The notes under the pieces were generated by a model. It searched no databases. It had not been told where the DNA came from and worked only from the letters and a program-made list of their open reading frames with translations. 64,000 nucleotides of DNA from JBHGAV01 sp041946685 (lineage in GTDB: Bacteria > Acidobacteriota > Terriglobia > Bryobacterales > Bryobacteraceae), in assembly GCA_041946685.1 (NCBI GenBank), contig JBHGAV010000028.1, positions 13,731-77,730 of the forward strand, read 5' to 3'. Below are positions 19,061-28,289 of the stretch, one piece after another; the first letter of the stretch is position 1, and every line of letters begins with the position of its first letter. Made by a program: the position numbers and the translations under genes.

Positions 19061-19620
19061 CGGCCCTCCCGATTCACTCCCGCGCTCCGCTGCGTCTTCT
19101 CCACCGCGCGGGCCAGCAAAGCCCCGACCGTGCCCGGTTGGATCCTGAGCACAGCCGCAATCTCCTGATAAGCCAAACCCTCCATCCGCAGCCGCAGGCA
19201 CTCCAGTTCGCGCGCGGAAAGCGACCGCAGGAGACTCGCCGACAGTTGCTCGCGCTCGAGCCGCGCTTCCGGATCATCATCCCAAGCCGGCTGGCCCTCG
19301 GCGGCCTCCAGGCCGGTGCACGACCGGAACCACACCCTCTTGCGCTCATCCAGCAGCAGGTTCCTCAGGACGCGGTACAGCCAGGCCGCGGGACTGCGGA
19401 TGGTTTGTCCCTCCTTGCGGGCCAGGAAGTAGCGCAGGAAGGACTCCTGGATGGCATCCTCGGCCAGCCCGCGATCCGGACAGATCGTCGCCGCGTACCG
19501 GGCCAATCCGCGGCAGTGCCCGCGGTAGAGGTTGACGACCTCGCCCTCGATCATGCTTCCGGCCTGCTCCGCTTCTGCGGGGCGAGACTCGGCGGCTTGT
19601 GGGAGAGGCGCGGTACGCAC
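19057..19620 (-). CDS. ECF-type RNA polymerase sigma factor
   Basis: The protein of up to 187 residues has sigma region 2 (VVNLYRGHCRGLARYAATIC, DAIQESFLRYF, PAAWLYRVLRNLLLDERKR) and region 4 (SARELECLRLRMEGLAYQEI, then QPGTVGALLARAVEK). It directs polymerase to a small regulon, presumably controlled by the coupled anti-sigma factor. Start choice is uncertain: GTG at 19620 is given, but an ATG at 19554 directly before region 2 is plausible. The divergent neighbour is the TadE/TadG-like operon. Confidence 0.88.
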   Translation of the reverse strand: MRTAPLPQAAESRPAEAEQAGSMIEGEVVNLYRGHCRGLARYAATICPDRGLAEDAIQESFLRYFLARKEGQTIRSPAAWLYRVLRNLLLDERKRVWFRSCTGLEAAEGQPAWDDDPEARLEREQLSASLLRSLSARELECLRLRMEGLAYQEIAAVLRIQPGTVGALLARAVEKTQRSAGVNREGR

Positions 19621-19869
19621 GAAGACAGATACAACCTAACATCCCACAGCGAGTAAAGCATAGTTTCCTCGCGGAGATTAGTGATGTTAACCAAAGTTAT
19701 GGAACTTTCGTCCTGACCTCACCGCCTATGCCGGACAAGTAGCTGCAATTGCGGCGCCTTTCTGTGTACACCGTAAAGAAACGAGAGAGCCGGATCGTCA
19801 TATCAGTGCATGCTGACTTCTTGGTTCGGCCGGGAGGGGGATTCGAGTCTGACCGGCAAGGGGGAGAAG

Positions 19870-20373
19870 ATGAGAGCGCATCCCTCGCGTCGCGGGAAAG
19901 CAGAAAAAGGGGTGGCCGCCATAGAGGTGGGGGTCACGGTTGTGCTGCTGTTCGGCCTCCTGTTTCTGATCATGGACCTTTCCATGCTCCTGTTTATCCG
20001 TTCGACCTTGCAGGACGCCGTGCGCGACGGTGTGCGTTTCGGCGTGACCGGCAACCTTGCAGGTCATCAATACCTCAACGATTCGATCCGCCAGGCGGTG
20101 CAGGATGCGGCTCTGGGCTTTCTGAACGGCCCGGCGGGCGCCTGCAAGATAGACATTAGCTACATCAATCCGGACACGGGAACGGCGTCCATCGGGACGC
20201 AGGGCGACGTGATCTACGTTTCGGTGAACAACTACAACTACACGCCGCTGGGGGCCGTTCTAAAGAGCGCTGATCCGTTCCGCATTTCCGTGAGCGCCTC
20301 CGACATCCTGGAAAAGTGTCCCGTCGGCGGCTGCCCAGTCGCCCTGAATCCTACGCCGCTGGTGTGCCCCTGA
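19870..20373 (+). CDS. TadE-like pseudopilin
   Basis: The 167-residue protein has a short basic N terminus followed by the TadE-type segment EKGVAAIEVGVTVVLLFGLL, a single membrane helix, and an extracellular domain ending in a Cys-containing tail. TadE-like proteins are minor pseudopilins of Tad/Flp systems. The ATG at 19870 is chosen because GGGGGAGAAG precedes it; an upstream in-frame ATG at 19810 has no such site. It leads a three-gene operon with a second TadE-like gene and a TadG-like gene. Confidence 0.85.
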   Translation: MRAHPSRRGKAEKGVAAIEVGVTVVLLFGLLFLIMDLSMLLFIRSTLQDAVRDGVRFGVTGNLAGHQYLNDSIRQAVQDAALGFLNGPAGACKIDISYINPDTGTASIGTQGDVIYVSVNNYNYTPLGAVLKSADPFRISVSASDILEKCPVGGCPVALNPTPLVCP

Positions 20374-20390
20374 GAAAGGAGAGGTGAGAC

Positions 20391-21032
20391 ATGCAATATC
20401 CCGGTAGCCACAGGCGGGGAGGTGCCATCGTTGAGTTCGTCTTGGTGTCCGCCTTCATACTGGTACCGCTGATCCTGGGATTGCTGTCGATCGGCTTCGC
20501 GCTCAGCCGGTCGCTCCAAGTCGCGCAGCTCACGCGTGACGTCGGACGCATGTTCGTTCGCGGCGTGGACTTCGCCGAGCAGCCTAACCAGGACCTCATC
20601 ACCGGCTCGGCGGCCCGGCCCAACCAGCCGGGGCTGGCGCAGGGGCTCGGCATGGAAGGCAACGGCGGCAATGCGACGGGGGGCACCTCGGGCAATGGCG
20701 AGCTGATACTCTCCGTAATGCTCCGCATGCCGACGACGTGCGGCTGCTCCAACTCGGGGCGTATTGTCGTAACCCGCCGGATCATTGTTGGGAACAAGAC
20801 CCTGTACACGACCACCTTCGGCAATCCCGACTCGAGCCTTATCAACTCGTCTACAGGGGCCGTTACTAACTACGCAAACGAGGTGTCGGCCAGGGCAGAC
20901 AGCTTCTCGAGCGTCGTCAACCTGAGCAGCGGGGAGTTGGCGTACCTGGTGGAGTCTAAGTTCAACTACCCGGATCTGGCGATGCCGGGGGTCTTCACCA
21001 ACCCCGGTGTGTATTGGCGTGCGGTCTTCTAG
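20391..21032 (+). CDS. TadE-family protein, second paralogue
   Basis: The 213-residue protein starts with RRGGAIVEFVLVSAFILVPL, the TadE glutamate-containing membrane segment, followed by a soluble domain with a CGC motif (TTCGCSNSGRIVVTRR). It is preceded by AAGGAGAGG 17 bases after the first TadE-like gene. It probably acts with its neighbours as a minor pseudopilin in assembly of an adhesive pilus. Confidence 0.85.
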   Translation: MQYPGSHRRGGAIVEFVLVSAFILVPLILGLLSIGFALSRSLQVAQLTRDVGRMFVRGVDFAEQPNQDLITGSAARPNQPGLAQGLGMEGNGGNATGGTSGNGELILSVMLRMPTTCGCSNSGRIVVTRRIIVGNKTLYTTTFGNPDSSLINSSTGAVTNYANEVSARADSFSSVVNLSSGELAYLVESKFNYPDLAMPGVFTNPGVYWRAVF

Positions 21033-21053
21033 GACGTGCAAGAGGCGGGCGAA

Positions 21054-22556
21054 ATGAAATCCATACTCCGACGTGACAATGGATCCAGGCGAGGCATCTC
21101 GATCATTACTGTTACCCTCGCGCTGATCACGATCATTCCCATGGTCGGTCTGGGAGTCGACCTGAGCATGCTGTACCTCACTAAGGCGAAACTGCTCGCC
21201 GCTACCGATGCCGCTGTGCTGGCCGGTGCCCGCGCGCTGAGCCAGGGAAGCGACGCCGCGGCCCAGCGCTTGAGCGCCCAAAACGCCGCGACTAAGTTCT
21301 TTTACGCCAACTGGCCCTTGGGTTTTTGGGGCACCACGAACCTGAACTTCCCCACCCCGGTCGTTGACGACACCTCAATTCCGAACTATCGCACCATCAC
21401 AGCCACGGCGTCGGTTCAGGCCCCGGTCTTCTTCCTCGCCGTTTTCGGCGGCAGTTATTCGACGGTCGTTGTGAGCGCCCAGGCGGCGCGCCGGGATGCG
21501 CTGGTCGTTCTGGTGCTGGACCGCTCTTCGTCAATGACCCGCACCGTTGCCGGTACCGGCCGCACGGCTTGCGCGATCATGAAGGACGACGCCATCGAGT
21601 TCGTCAAGTACTTCGCGCAGGGAAGGGACATGGTGGGTCTGGTCACCTTCAACTCCGGCCAGTTCACCTACCAGGCCAGGACGAACTTCAACACGCCGGA
21701 TGGCAGCGGCAACACGGTCAGCTCATTGATCAATCAGATCGTCTGCAATTCCAACACGGCCTCGGCGGAAGCTATGCGCGCCGCGTACCAGGAGCTCGTG
21801 CGAGTAAACAGCACGACGCGGCTCAACGTGATCGTATTCATGACCGACGGCATCCCGAACGGCGTGACGGGAGACTTCGTCAACTATCGCTTGCGCCCCG
21901 CTTACTGCGACACGAACTCCCGTCCGCTGATCGGAGTGCTCGCCCAGTGGTTCAACAACCAACCCGGTGTGGGCACTACGGCCGGTCTCCTGGCGCGCAC
22001 CCAGACCAGCGTCACGGTGGACGGCGTCGCTTCCACTGAGAACTCGGGCGGCTGCATCTTCGCCGGGGACTTGAGCAATCCTGGCGACGATCAGCCGACC
22101 AAGGTCGGGCAGGACATCTCGCGCATGCCGCCGAACGACGTTTACGGAAACGCCCTTGCGGGCACCTACAGCACTTACAGCAATCCGTATGTGACCTGGT
22201 TCGGATCGGCTGCGGACTTAACCCGCGTGGACATACCCAGGGAGATCACAAAAGCCTCGGCCAACGCTCTGGACAACCAGGCAACCGCGATTCGGTCCGA
22301 CACCACTCTCAAGCCGGCGATCTACACCATCGGCCTGAACACCGATCCGACAGGCGGCGATGTGCCCGATGAGCAACTCTTGATGAAGATCGCCAACGAT
22401 CCCATGCTGGCGACCGCTCCGGGCGCGGGGCCCACTTTCTATACCCAGCAGCAAAACCAGCCCAGGGGCATCTACGTGAACGCGCCGGACGCAACGCAGT
22501 TGCAGTCCGCCTTCACGACCATCGCCACCCATATCGTGGTCCGGCTCTCGCGCTGA
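21054..22556 (+). CDS. TadG-like membrane protein with a von Willebrand factor A domain
   Basis: The 500-residue protein has an N-terminal Tad-type membrane anchor (RRGISIITVTLALITIIPMV, then GVDLSMLYLTKAKLLAATDA) and a VWA domain with the metal-ion-dependent adhesion motif DRSSSM, later TNFNT and MTDG. This is the TadG architecture, where the VWA domain is thought to anchor or adhere. The ATG at 21054 is preceded by AGGCGGGCGAA; a GTG at 21036 is the alternative. The core tad export ATPase and platform genes are not in the window. Confidence 0.87.
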   Translation: MKSILRRDNGSRRGISIITVTLALITIIPMVGLGVDLSMLYLTKAKLLAATDAAVLAGARALSQGSDAAAQRLSAQNAATKFFYANWPLGFWGTTNLNFPTPVVDDTSIPNYRTITATASVQAPVFFLAVFGGSYSTVVVSAQAARRDALVVLVLDRSSSMTRTVAGTGRTACAIMKDDAIEFVKYFAQGRDMVGLVTFNSGQFTYQARTNFNTPDGSGNTVSSLINQIVCNSNTASAEAMRAAYQELVRVNSTTRLNVIVFMTDGIPNGVTGDFVNYRLRPAYCDTNSRPLIGVLAQWFNNQPGVGTTAGLLARTQTSVTVDGVASTENSGGCIFAGDLSNPGDDQPTKVGQDISRMPPNDVYGNALAGTYSTYSNPYVTWFGSAADLTRVDIPREITKASANALDNQATAIRSDTTLKPAIYTIGLNTDPTGGDVPDEQLLMKIANDPMLATAPGAGPTFYTQQQNQPRGIYVNAPDATQLQSAFTTIATHIVVRLSR

Positions 22557-22565
22557 CGGGCGGAT

Positions 22566-23444
22566 CTACAGGAATCGCTCCAGCACCCGCTTGGCAGCCT
22601 GGATGCCTTCGAACTCGGTCAGGCGTGTGCCTTCGTACTCGATGCCGATCCAGCCCTTATAGCCGGAGTCGCGGATGATCTTCATCAAGCGGGCTGAATC
22701 GATCGTGCTCTCTTCTCCGCTCGGAGCGAAGTCCCAGAACTTGCAGCTAACGCCCTTGGCGAAGGGCATGAGTTTGCCGACCGCCTCGTAGCGGTCCAGG
22801 CCTTTCGGCCAATTGCCCGAGTCGGGCAGCGTGCCGAAATTGGGCAGGCCGACCTGCTTGATCACCTGGACGATCGGATCCGGGTAGAGGGACACCCCCA
22901 CGTGGTTTTCGATCAGGACGTTGATGTTCTGCCGGGCCGCATACTGGCACAGGTCGGCGAAGCTCTCCGCGCTGTATCCGATAATCGACTGCACCTCTGC
23001 CGGCGTGGATCCCTTGAGATCCGAATCCATGTTCACCCGGATGGCGTGCCCGCCCAGTTCCGCCGAGATGTCCACCCACTTGTAGTGGTTCCGGGCCGCC
23101 CGCATGCGCTCGGCCTTCCCGGAGTGCCCCATAAACCCTTCCCCGTCGCACATGATCAGCACCGCGCGCGTGCCGGTCTTCTGGATGTTCGATTTCAGCC
23201 GCTGAACGTAGGATTGGGTCGGAGCCTCCCAGAGTTGGTTGACGAACTCAAGGCCCTCGATTCCGAACTGCTCCCGGGCGATGCGGGGGAAATCCAGGTT
23301 AGTGATCAGACGGGACTGGATCGCGCGATGCAGCGACCACTCCGCGAGGGAGATGCGAAGATCCGGCTCAGCCGCCTCCGCGATGCCATGAGGGGTCAAC
23401 GCAGAAACGCAGAAGGCCGATCCTAGAAACTCGCGCCGCCGCAT
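22566..23444 (-). CDS. Exported TIM-barrel (xylose-isomerase-like) protein
   Basis: The 292-residue protein has a twin-arginine-like signal (MRRREFLGSAFCVSAL) and a sugar-phosphate isomerase/epimerase TIM barrel, with FGIEGLEFVNQLWEAP, NINVLIENHVG, FGTLPDSGNW and WIGIEYEGT as metal/substrate-type segments. The substrate is not predictable. The ATG at 23444 is chosen because the Tat signal begins there. It is convergent with the tad-like operon. Confidence 0.85.
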   Translation of the reverse strand: MRRREFLGSAFCVSALTPHGIAEAAEPDLRISLAEWSLHRAIQSRLITNLDFPRIAREQFGIEGLEFVNQLWEAPTQSYVQRLKSNIQKTGTRAVLIMCDGEGFMGHSGKAERMRAARNHYKWVDISAELGGHAIRVNMDSDLKGSTPAEVQSIIGYSAESFADLCQYAARQNINVLIENHVGVSLYPDPIVQVIKQVGLPNFGTLPDSGNWPKGLDRYEAVGKLMPFAKGVSCKFWDFAPSGEESTIDSARLMKIIRDSGYKGWIGIEYEGTRLTEFEGIQAAKRVLERFL

Positions 23445-23474
23445 CCCGCTATGATAGCAGCGGCGGAGCCGCAC

Positions 23475-25388
23475 TCACGCCGGCTGCGGCCGCTCGCCTT
23501 CCAGAAGGCCGGGCAGCCGGTGGCCGCCTTCCGGCCGTGCCGCAGTCTGGGGCTTGTCCTCGCCGCCGGACCTGGGGGCGATCCTTGCGGGAGCCAGAGG
23601 CACTCCCTCGATCAATTGCTTGATCTCCGCGCCTTCCAGGACCTCTCGTTCCAGCAGCGCCTCTGCGATCCGTACCAGCGCATCCGCGTGCTCCTCGATG
23701 ATTCCTCTGGCCCGGTGGTAGCCGCCCTCCACCAGTTTGCGGACGTGAGCGTCGATCTTGATGGCCGTGCTCTCGCTGTAGTCGCGGTGCTGGGCGATTT
23801 CCCGCCCGAGGAAGATCTGCTCTTCCTTCTTGCCGAAGCTGAGCGGGCCCATCTCGCTCATGCCCCACTCGCACACCATCTTGCGGGCCATGTCCGTGGC
23901 CTGCTCGATGTCGTTCCCCGCCCCGGTGGTGATGTGCTTCATGAATATCTCTTCGGCGATCCGTCCGGCCATCAGGATCGCCAGCCGCGCCTCCAGGTAC
24001 TCCTTGCTGTAGGAGTGCTTGTCGTCAAGCGGCAACTGCATGGTGATTCCCAAGGCCATCCCGCGCGGGATGATGGTGACCTTGTGGACCGGGTCCGCTC
24101 CAGGCATCATGGCCGCCACCAGCGCGTGTCCGGCCTCGTGGAACGCCGTGTTGCGCTTCTCCTCCTCGTTGATGATGAGCGACTTGCGTTCCACGCCCAT
24201 CAGGACCTTGTCCTTGGCGATCTCGAAATCGTACATCGCGACGACTTTGCGATTCTGCCGGGCCGCGATCAAAGCCGCCTCGTTGACCAGGTTAGCCAAG
24301 TCCGCCCCCGCGAAGCCCGGAGTGCCGCGTGCGATCACGGAGAGATCCACATCGTCGGCCAGAGGGATCTTCTTGGTATGCACGCCGAGTATCGCTTCGC
24401 GTCCTTTGACGTCCGGACGGTTCACGACAACCCGGCGGTCGAATCTACCGGGCCTCAGCAAGGCCGGGTCGAGCACGTCCGGGCGGTTGGTGGCCGCCAT
24501 CAGGATGACGCCCTCGTTGGATTCAAAGCCGTCCATCTCCACCAGCAACTGGTTCAGCGTCTGCTCCCGCTCGTCGTGTCCGCCTCCCAGTCCCGCCCCG
24601 CGATGGCGCCCCACAGCGTCGATCTCGTCGATGAACACAATGCACGGCGCGTTCTTCTTACCTTGCTCGAACAGGTCCCGCACGCGGCTGGCGCCCACAC
24701 CCACGAACATCTCGACGAAGTCCGATCCGGAAATCGAGAAGAAGGGAACGTTCGCCTCGCCGGCGATGGCGCGGGCCAGGAGCGTCTTGCCGGTGCCGGG
24801 CGAGCCGATCAGCAGGACGCCCTTGGGAATCCTCCCTCCCAGTTTCTGGAACTTCTGCGGTTCGCGCAGGAACTCGATGATCTCCTGCAACTCCTCCTTG
24901 GCCTCTTCCACCCCCGCCACGTCCTTGAATGTCACTTTCTTATGCTGGGAGGAATGCAGCCGGGCGCGGCTCTTGCCGAAGCTAAGCGCCTTGTTTCCGC
25001 CGCTCTGCATCTGGCGCATCATGAAGATCCAGAAGCCCAGGATCAGGATGAAAGGAACGGTCTGAATCAGGAACGAGATCCAACTGCCGGAACTCGTCTC
25101 CTTGATGTCCACGTTCACGCCCTTCTCTCGCAGGAGGCGGTAGATGTCGGGATAGTTGGAGGGCACAAGCGTCCGGAGGCCCTTCTGATCGTCTTTGTAC
25201 TCGCCGCGCACCTCGTTGCCCGTGATGGTTACCTTCGCCACCTTGCCCGACTCGACCCTGTCGAGAAATTGCGTGAAGGTGAGTTGGTCGTCGGTGCGGG
25301 TCTTCCCTGTCTGAACCACCACCCAGAGCAGGACGGCGACACAGATGAGGATGAGCCAGAATACGGCCGTCTTCATGTTCGAATTCAT
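23475..25388 (-). CDS. ftsH: ATP-dependent zinc metalloprotease FtsH
   Basis: The 637-residue membrane AAA+ protease has two N-terminal transmembrane helices (10-25 and about 105-125), the Walker A LLIGSPGTGKTLLARAIAG, Walker B IVFIDEIDAVG, the SRH region NRPDVLDPALLRPGRFDRR, and the zinc motif HEAGH. It degrades unstable membrane and cytosolic proteins. The start is ATG. It lies 57 bases downstream of tilS on the same strand, the common tilS-ftsH arrangement. Confidence 0.97.
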   Translation of the reverse strand: MNSNMKTAVFWLILICVAVLLWVVVQTGKTRTDDQLTFTQFLDRVESGKVAKVTITGNEVRGEYKDDQKGLRTLVPSNYPDIYRLLREKGVNVDIKETSSGSWISFLIQTVPFILILGFWIFMMRQMQSGGNKALSFGKSRARLHSSQHKKVTFKDVAGVEEAKEELQEIIEFLREPQKFQKLGGRIPKGVLLIGSPGTGKTLLARAIAGEANVPFFSISGSDFVEMFVGVGASRVRDLFEQGKKNAPCIVFIDEIDAVGRHRGAGLGGGHDEREQTLNQLLVEMDGFESNEGVILMAATNRPDVLDPALLRPGRFDRRVVVNRPDVKGREAILGVHTKKIPLADDVDLSVIARGTPGFAGADLANLVNEAALIAARQNRKVVAMYDFEIAKDKVLMGVERKSLIINEEEKRNTAFHEAGHALVAAMMPGADPVHKVTIIPRGMALGITMQLPLDDKHSYSKEYLEARLAILMAGRIAEEIFMKHITTGAGNDIEQATDMARKMVCEWGMSEMGPLSFGKKEEQIFLGREIAQHRDYSESTAIKIDAHVRKLVEGGYHRARGIIEEHADALVRIAEALLEREVLEGAEIKQLIEGVPLAPARIAPRSGGEDKPQTAARPEGGHRLPGLLEGERPQPA

Positions 25389-25445
25389 CTACCCTCCGCT
25401 CCGCCAGACAGCTCCATTCTCATTGTATCTCTAACCAATAAGACG

Positions 25446-26840
25446 TTAGAAGACCGCTTTCTGATTCCCCGTATCCGTAAGATCCTGGTCCACCTGGACT
25501 TTCAGCACCCGCCGCGTGTCGGCCCCGGCCGCGTATTCGGCCGCGGGGCCGAACCGGCGCGCCCACAGGACGGTTTCTCCGCTCGCCAGCACCGGCCATT
25601 GCCCCCGTTCCCAGGACGGAACCTTGTGCTTCTGAAAGAGCAGCCTGATCTCCTGCTCCGTGACATGCCCCAGCGGCCGGTAGCGGTCCCCGCTGCTCCA
25701 GCTTCGCACTTCGAGCGGCTTTGGGATCCGTTCCCAGTCCAGCCCACAATGGTCCTTATCGCAGTCGGATACGGACAATTCCACCCGCACGCCGCCCACG
25801 GAAGCCGTCAAGGCTCCCTCTGTGGGCACCGGCACGCGGAAGGGGGCCGCCGTTTCGCGATCCTCTGGGCGTGCCAGCCGCAGCCAGTCGAACGAGCGGG
25901 CGGCTTGCAAGCCGGGGAGGCGTACCGCCCCCCGCCCTTCCTTGCCGCGGGCCAGCCGCAGGACCCCCTCGATATGGCTGAACTCAATCCGTGTGAGATC
26001 GCCCTTCGCATCCCGGATCGCGCGCCGCACAAGCCTGCGCGCTACCGGCACGGCCAGATCGCGCAGGCAACCCGCCCGGAGCAGCACACCGGAACGCTCG
26101 CGGACAAAGTTTGCCTCGGCCAGACGGTCGACCTCTCCCTCCCAGTAGCTTTCCTCGTCCCTGGCAAGAGTCGCCGTGTTCGCCAGAACCTCCACCAGGG
26201 CCGGATTCCAGTCCCGGATCAATTCCGGAAGCAGCCGGCGCCGGATGCGGTTCCGGGCATACGCAGGATCCCGGTTGCTGCTATCCTCGCGCCACTCGAT
26301 GCCTCGCCCCCTTAGGTAGCGCTCAATCTCCTCGCGGTCCACGTCGAGCAGGGGCCGCACCCAGCCTTCCCTGGTCACCGGGAGGATGCCGGCCAGGCCT
26401 GTAGAGCCGCAGCCGCGCAGGAAGCGGAAGAGCACCGTTTCGGCCTGGTCCGAGCGGGTGTGCCCCAGGGCGATCCGGTCCACCCGTCCGGATTCCAGGC
26501 AGTCCCGAAAGAACGCGTACCGGGCCTTCCTGGCGGCCTGTTCCAGGTTGTCCGCAGTCTCGGCCTGGATCCGTCTGACATCGACCTGCCGGACAACCGC
26601 CTCCAGGCCGGCACTCGAAGCCAGATCCCGAACGAAGCAGGCGTCCGCATCCGACTCCTCCCCCCGCAGCCGGTGATCCAGGTGCAAGACCATGAGCTTG
26701 AGTGCCCAGCGCGGTGAGATTTCCTGTAGCACGTGCAACAGGCAGACGGAGTCGGCCCCGCCGCTCACGGCGACGCCGACTGTCTGGCCACGCGTGAACA
26801 TGCTATAACGAGAGATGAATTCGGCAACGCGCTTGAGCAC
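25446..26840 (-). CDS. tilS: tRNA(Ile)-lysidine synthetase
   Basis: The 464-residue protein has the PP-loop VAVSGGADS near residue 25, HLDHRLRGEESDAD, ALGHTRSDQAETVL, and C-terminal TilS domains with the SWSSGDRYRPLGH segment. It converts C34 of the AUA-reading tRNA-Ile to lysidine. The GTG at 26840 is chosen because GAGGGAG precedes it; a TTG six codons upstream has no such site. Divergent from gnd with 39 bases between them. Confidence 0.94.
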   Translation of the reverse strand: MLKRVAEFISRYSMFTRGQTVGVAVSGGADSVCLLHVLQEISPRWALKLMVLHLDHRLRGEESDADACFVRDLASSAGLEAVVRQVDVRRIQAETADNLEQAARKARYAFFRDCLESGRVDRIALGHTRSDQAETVLFRFLRGCGSTGLAGILPVTREGWVRPLLDVDREEIERYLRGRGIEWREDSSNRDPAYARNRIRRRLLPELIRDWNPALVEVLANTATLARDEESYWEGEVDRLAEANFVRERSGVLLRAGCLRDLAVPVARRLVRRAIRDAKGDLTRIEFSHIEGVLRLARGKEGRGAVRLPGLQAARSFDWLRLARPEDRETAAPFRVPVPTEGALTASVGGVRVELSVSDCDKDHCGLDWERIPKPLEVRSWSSGDRYRPLGHVTEQEIRLLFQKHKVPSWERGQWPVLASGETVLWARRFGPAAEYAAGADTRRVLKVQVDQDLTDTGNQKAVF

Positions 26841-26879
26841 CGCTCCCTCGCTACACAATTGTACGGCTCTTCAGCACAA

Positions 26880-28289
26880 ATGACATACGACATCGGCGTG
26901 ATCGGCTTAGGCGTCATGGGACAAAACCTGGCCCTCAACATTGAGAGCCGGGGCTATTCGGTGGCGGGCTTCGATCTCGATTCGGAGAAGGCCCGGGCAT
27001 CGGAGAAAAAGTGGGCGGGAAAGAGCCGGATGACGACGGTTCCCTCCCTCCTGCATCTCGTGGAGGCCCTGGAAAGCCCACGCAAGATCCTCATGATGGT
27101 GCCCGCCGGAAAGCCGGTGGACGCCGTTCTGGAGGATCTGAAACGGCTGTTGAAACCGGGGGACATCCTGCTCGACGGCGGCAACTCGTTCTTCCAGGAC
27201 ACGGACCGAAGGGGCAAGCAGCTCGAGGCCCTGGGCATCCGGTACATCGGTTCGGGCGTCAGTGGCGGAGAAGAAGGCGCCCTCCTCGGTCCAGCGCTCA
27301 TGCCTGGAGGCCAGGAGGATGCCTACCGCCTCGTCGAGCCGATCCTGACCAGCATTGCGGCCAAGGTCGATGACGGGCCGTGCTGCGGCTACATCGGCCG
27401 CGGCGGCGCGGGGCACTACGTGAAGATGGTCCACAACGGTATCGAGTACGGGATCATGCAGCTCATCTCGGAGGTCTACGATTTTATGAAATCGGGCCTG
27501 GGGATGAATGCCTCCGAGATGCAGGGGGTCTTCGCCGCGTGGAATCAGGGTGAGCTGAACTCTTACCTTCTGGAGATCACCGCCGCCGTTCTGGGCAAGC
27601 TCGACCCGGAGACAGGAAAGCCGGTCGTGGATATCATTCTGGACAAGGCCGGCCAGAAGGGAACGGGCAAGTGGGCATCGCAGAACGCGCTCGACCTGGG
27701 GGTTGCGATCCCGACCATCAACGCGGCGCTCGAAGCGCGCATTCTCTCGGCGTTCAAGGACGAGAGGGTGCAGGCGTCCAAGCTGCTCGAAGGCCCGGCC
27801 GGCGGCCGTGCCGCGGCCGGCGAGTTCCTTCCGGCGCTCAAGGATGCGTATCAACTCGCTGTTGTTGGATGCTACGCGCAGGGCTTCGCCCTGATGCGGG
27901 AGGCGTCGGCCGAGTACGGCTACAACCTGGATTTCAAGGAGATCGCCCGCATCTGGAAGGGAGGCTGTATCATCCGCGCCCGGATGCTCGACTCCATGCG
28001 GGCGGCATTCGCGGCCCAGCCCGGTCTTGCGAACCTCTTAATGGCCGAGCCTTTCCGTTCGCTGGCCAACCGCTTGCATCCCCGGCTGCGCCAGGTCGTG
28101 GCAAAGGCCGTGGAATTGGGTGTGCCTGTTCTCGCGCTGGCCGCGTCGGTGGGCTACCTGGACAGCTACCGTCGCGAGCGGCTCCCTGCGAATCTGCTCC
28201 AGGCGCAGCGGGATTACTTCGGTGCGCACAAGTACGAACGGATCGACAAGCCGCGCGGCCAGCAGTTCCACACGGAGTGGCTGAGTTGA
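26880..28289 (+). CDS. gnd: 6-phosphogluconate dehydrogenase, decarboxylating
   Basis: The 469-residue protein has the full-length Gnd fold: IGVIGLGVMGQNLALNIESRG-type Rossmann start, LLDGGNSFFQDT, the substrate motif GSGVSGGEEGA, GHYVKMVHNGIEYG with the catalytic Lys, and the C-terminal DYFGAHKYERID. It makes ribulose 5-phosphate, CO2 and NADPH. The ATG at 26880 is chosen from family alignment; no clear ribosome-binding site is visible. Its stop overlaps the start of kdsC. Confidence 0.96.
   Translation: MTYDIGVIGLGVMGQNLALNIESRGYSVAGFDLDSEKARASEKKWAGKSRMTTVPSLLHLVEALESPRKILMMVPAGKPVDAVLEDLKRLLKPGDILLDGGNSFFQDTDRRGKQLEALGIRYIGSGVSGGEEGALLGPALMPGGQEDAYRLVEPILTSIAAKVDDGPCCGYIGRGGAGHYVKMVHNGIEYGIMQLISEVYDFMKSGLGMNASEMQGVFAAWNQGELNSYLLEITAAVLGKLDPETGKPVVDIILDKAGQKGTGKWASQNALDLGVAIPTINAALEARILSAFKDERVQASKLLEGPAGGRAAAGEFLPALKDAYQLAVVGCYAQGFALMREASAEYGYNLDFKEIARIWKGGCIIRARMLDSMRAAFAAQPGLANLLMAEPFRSLANRLHPRLRQVVAKAVELGVPVLALAASVGYLDSYRRERLPANLLQAQRDYFGAHKYERIDKPRGQQFHTEWLS

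Noticed and set aside
19810..19869. A 20-residue N-terminal extension of the first TadE-like protein
   Set aside because: No ribosome-binding site upstream, whereas GGGGGAGAAG precedes the ATG at 19870.
23451..26315. A 954-codon plus-strand open frame
   Set aside because: It lies entirely opposite ftsH and tilS, has low-complexity His/Arg/Gly composition and no family motif; it is a GC-rich shadow.
26733..26879. A 49-residue N-terminal extension of gnd
   Set aside because: It overlaps tilS, is not part of the Gnd family N terminus, and the ATG at 26880 gives the canonical length.
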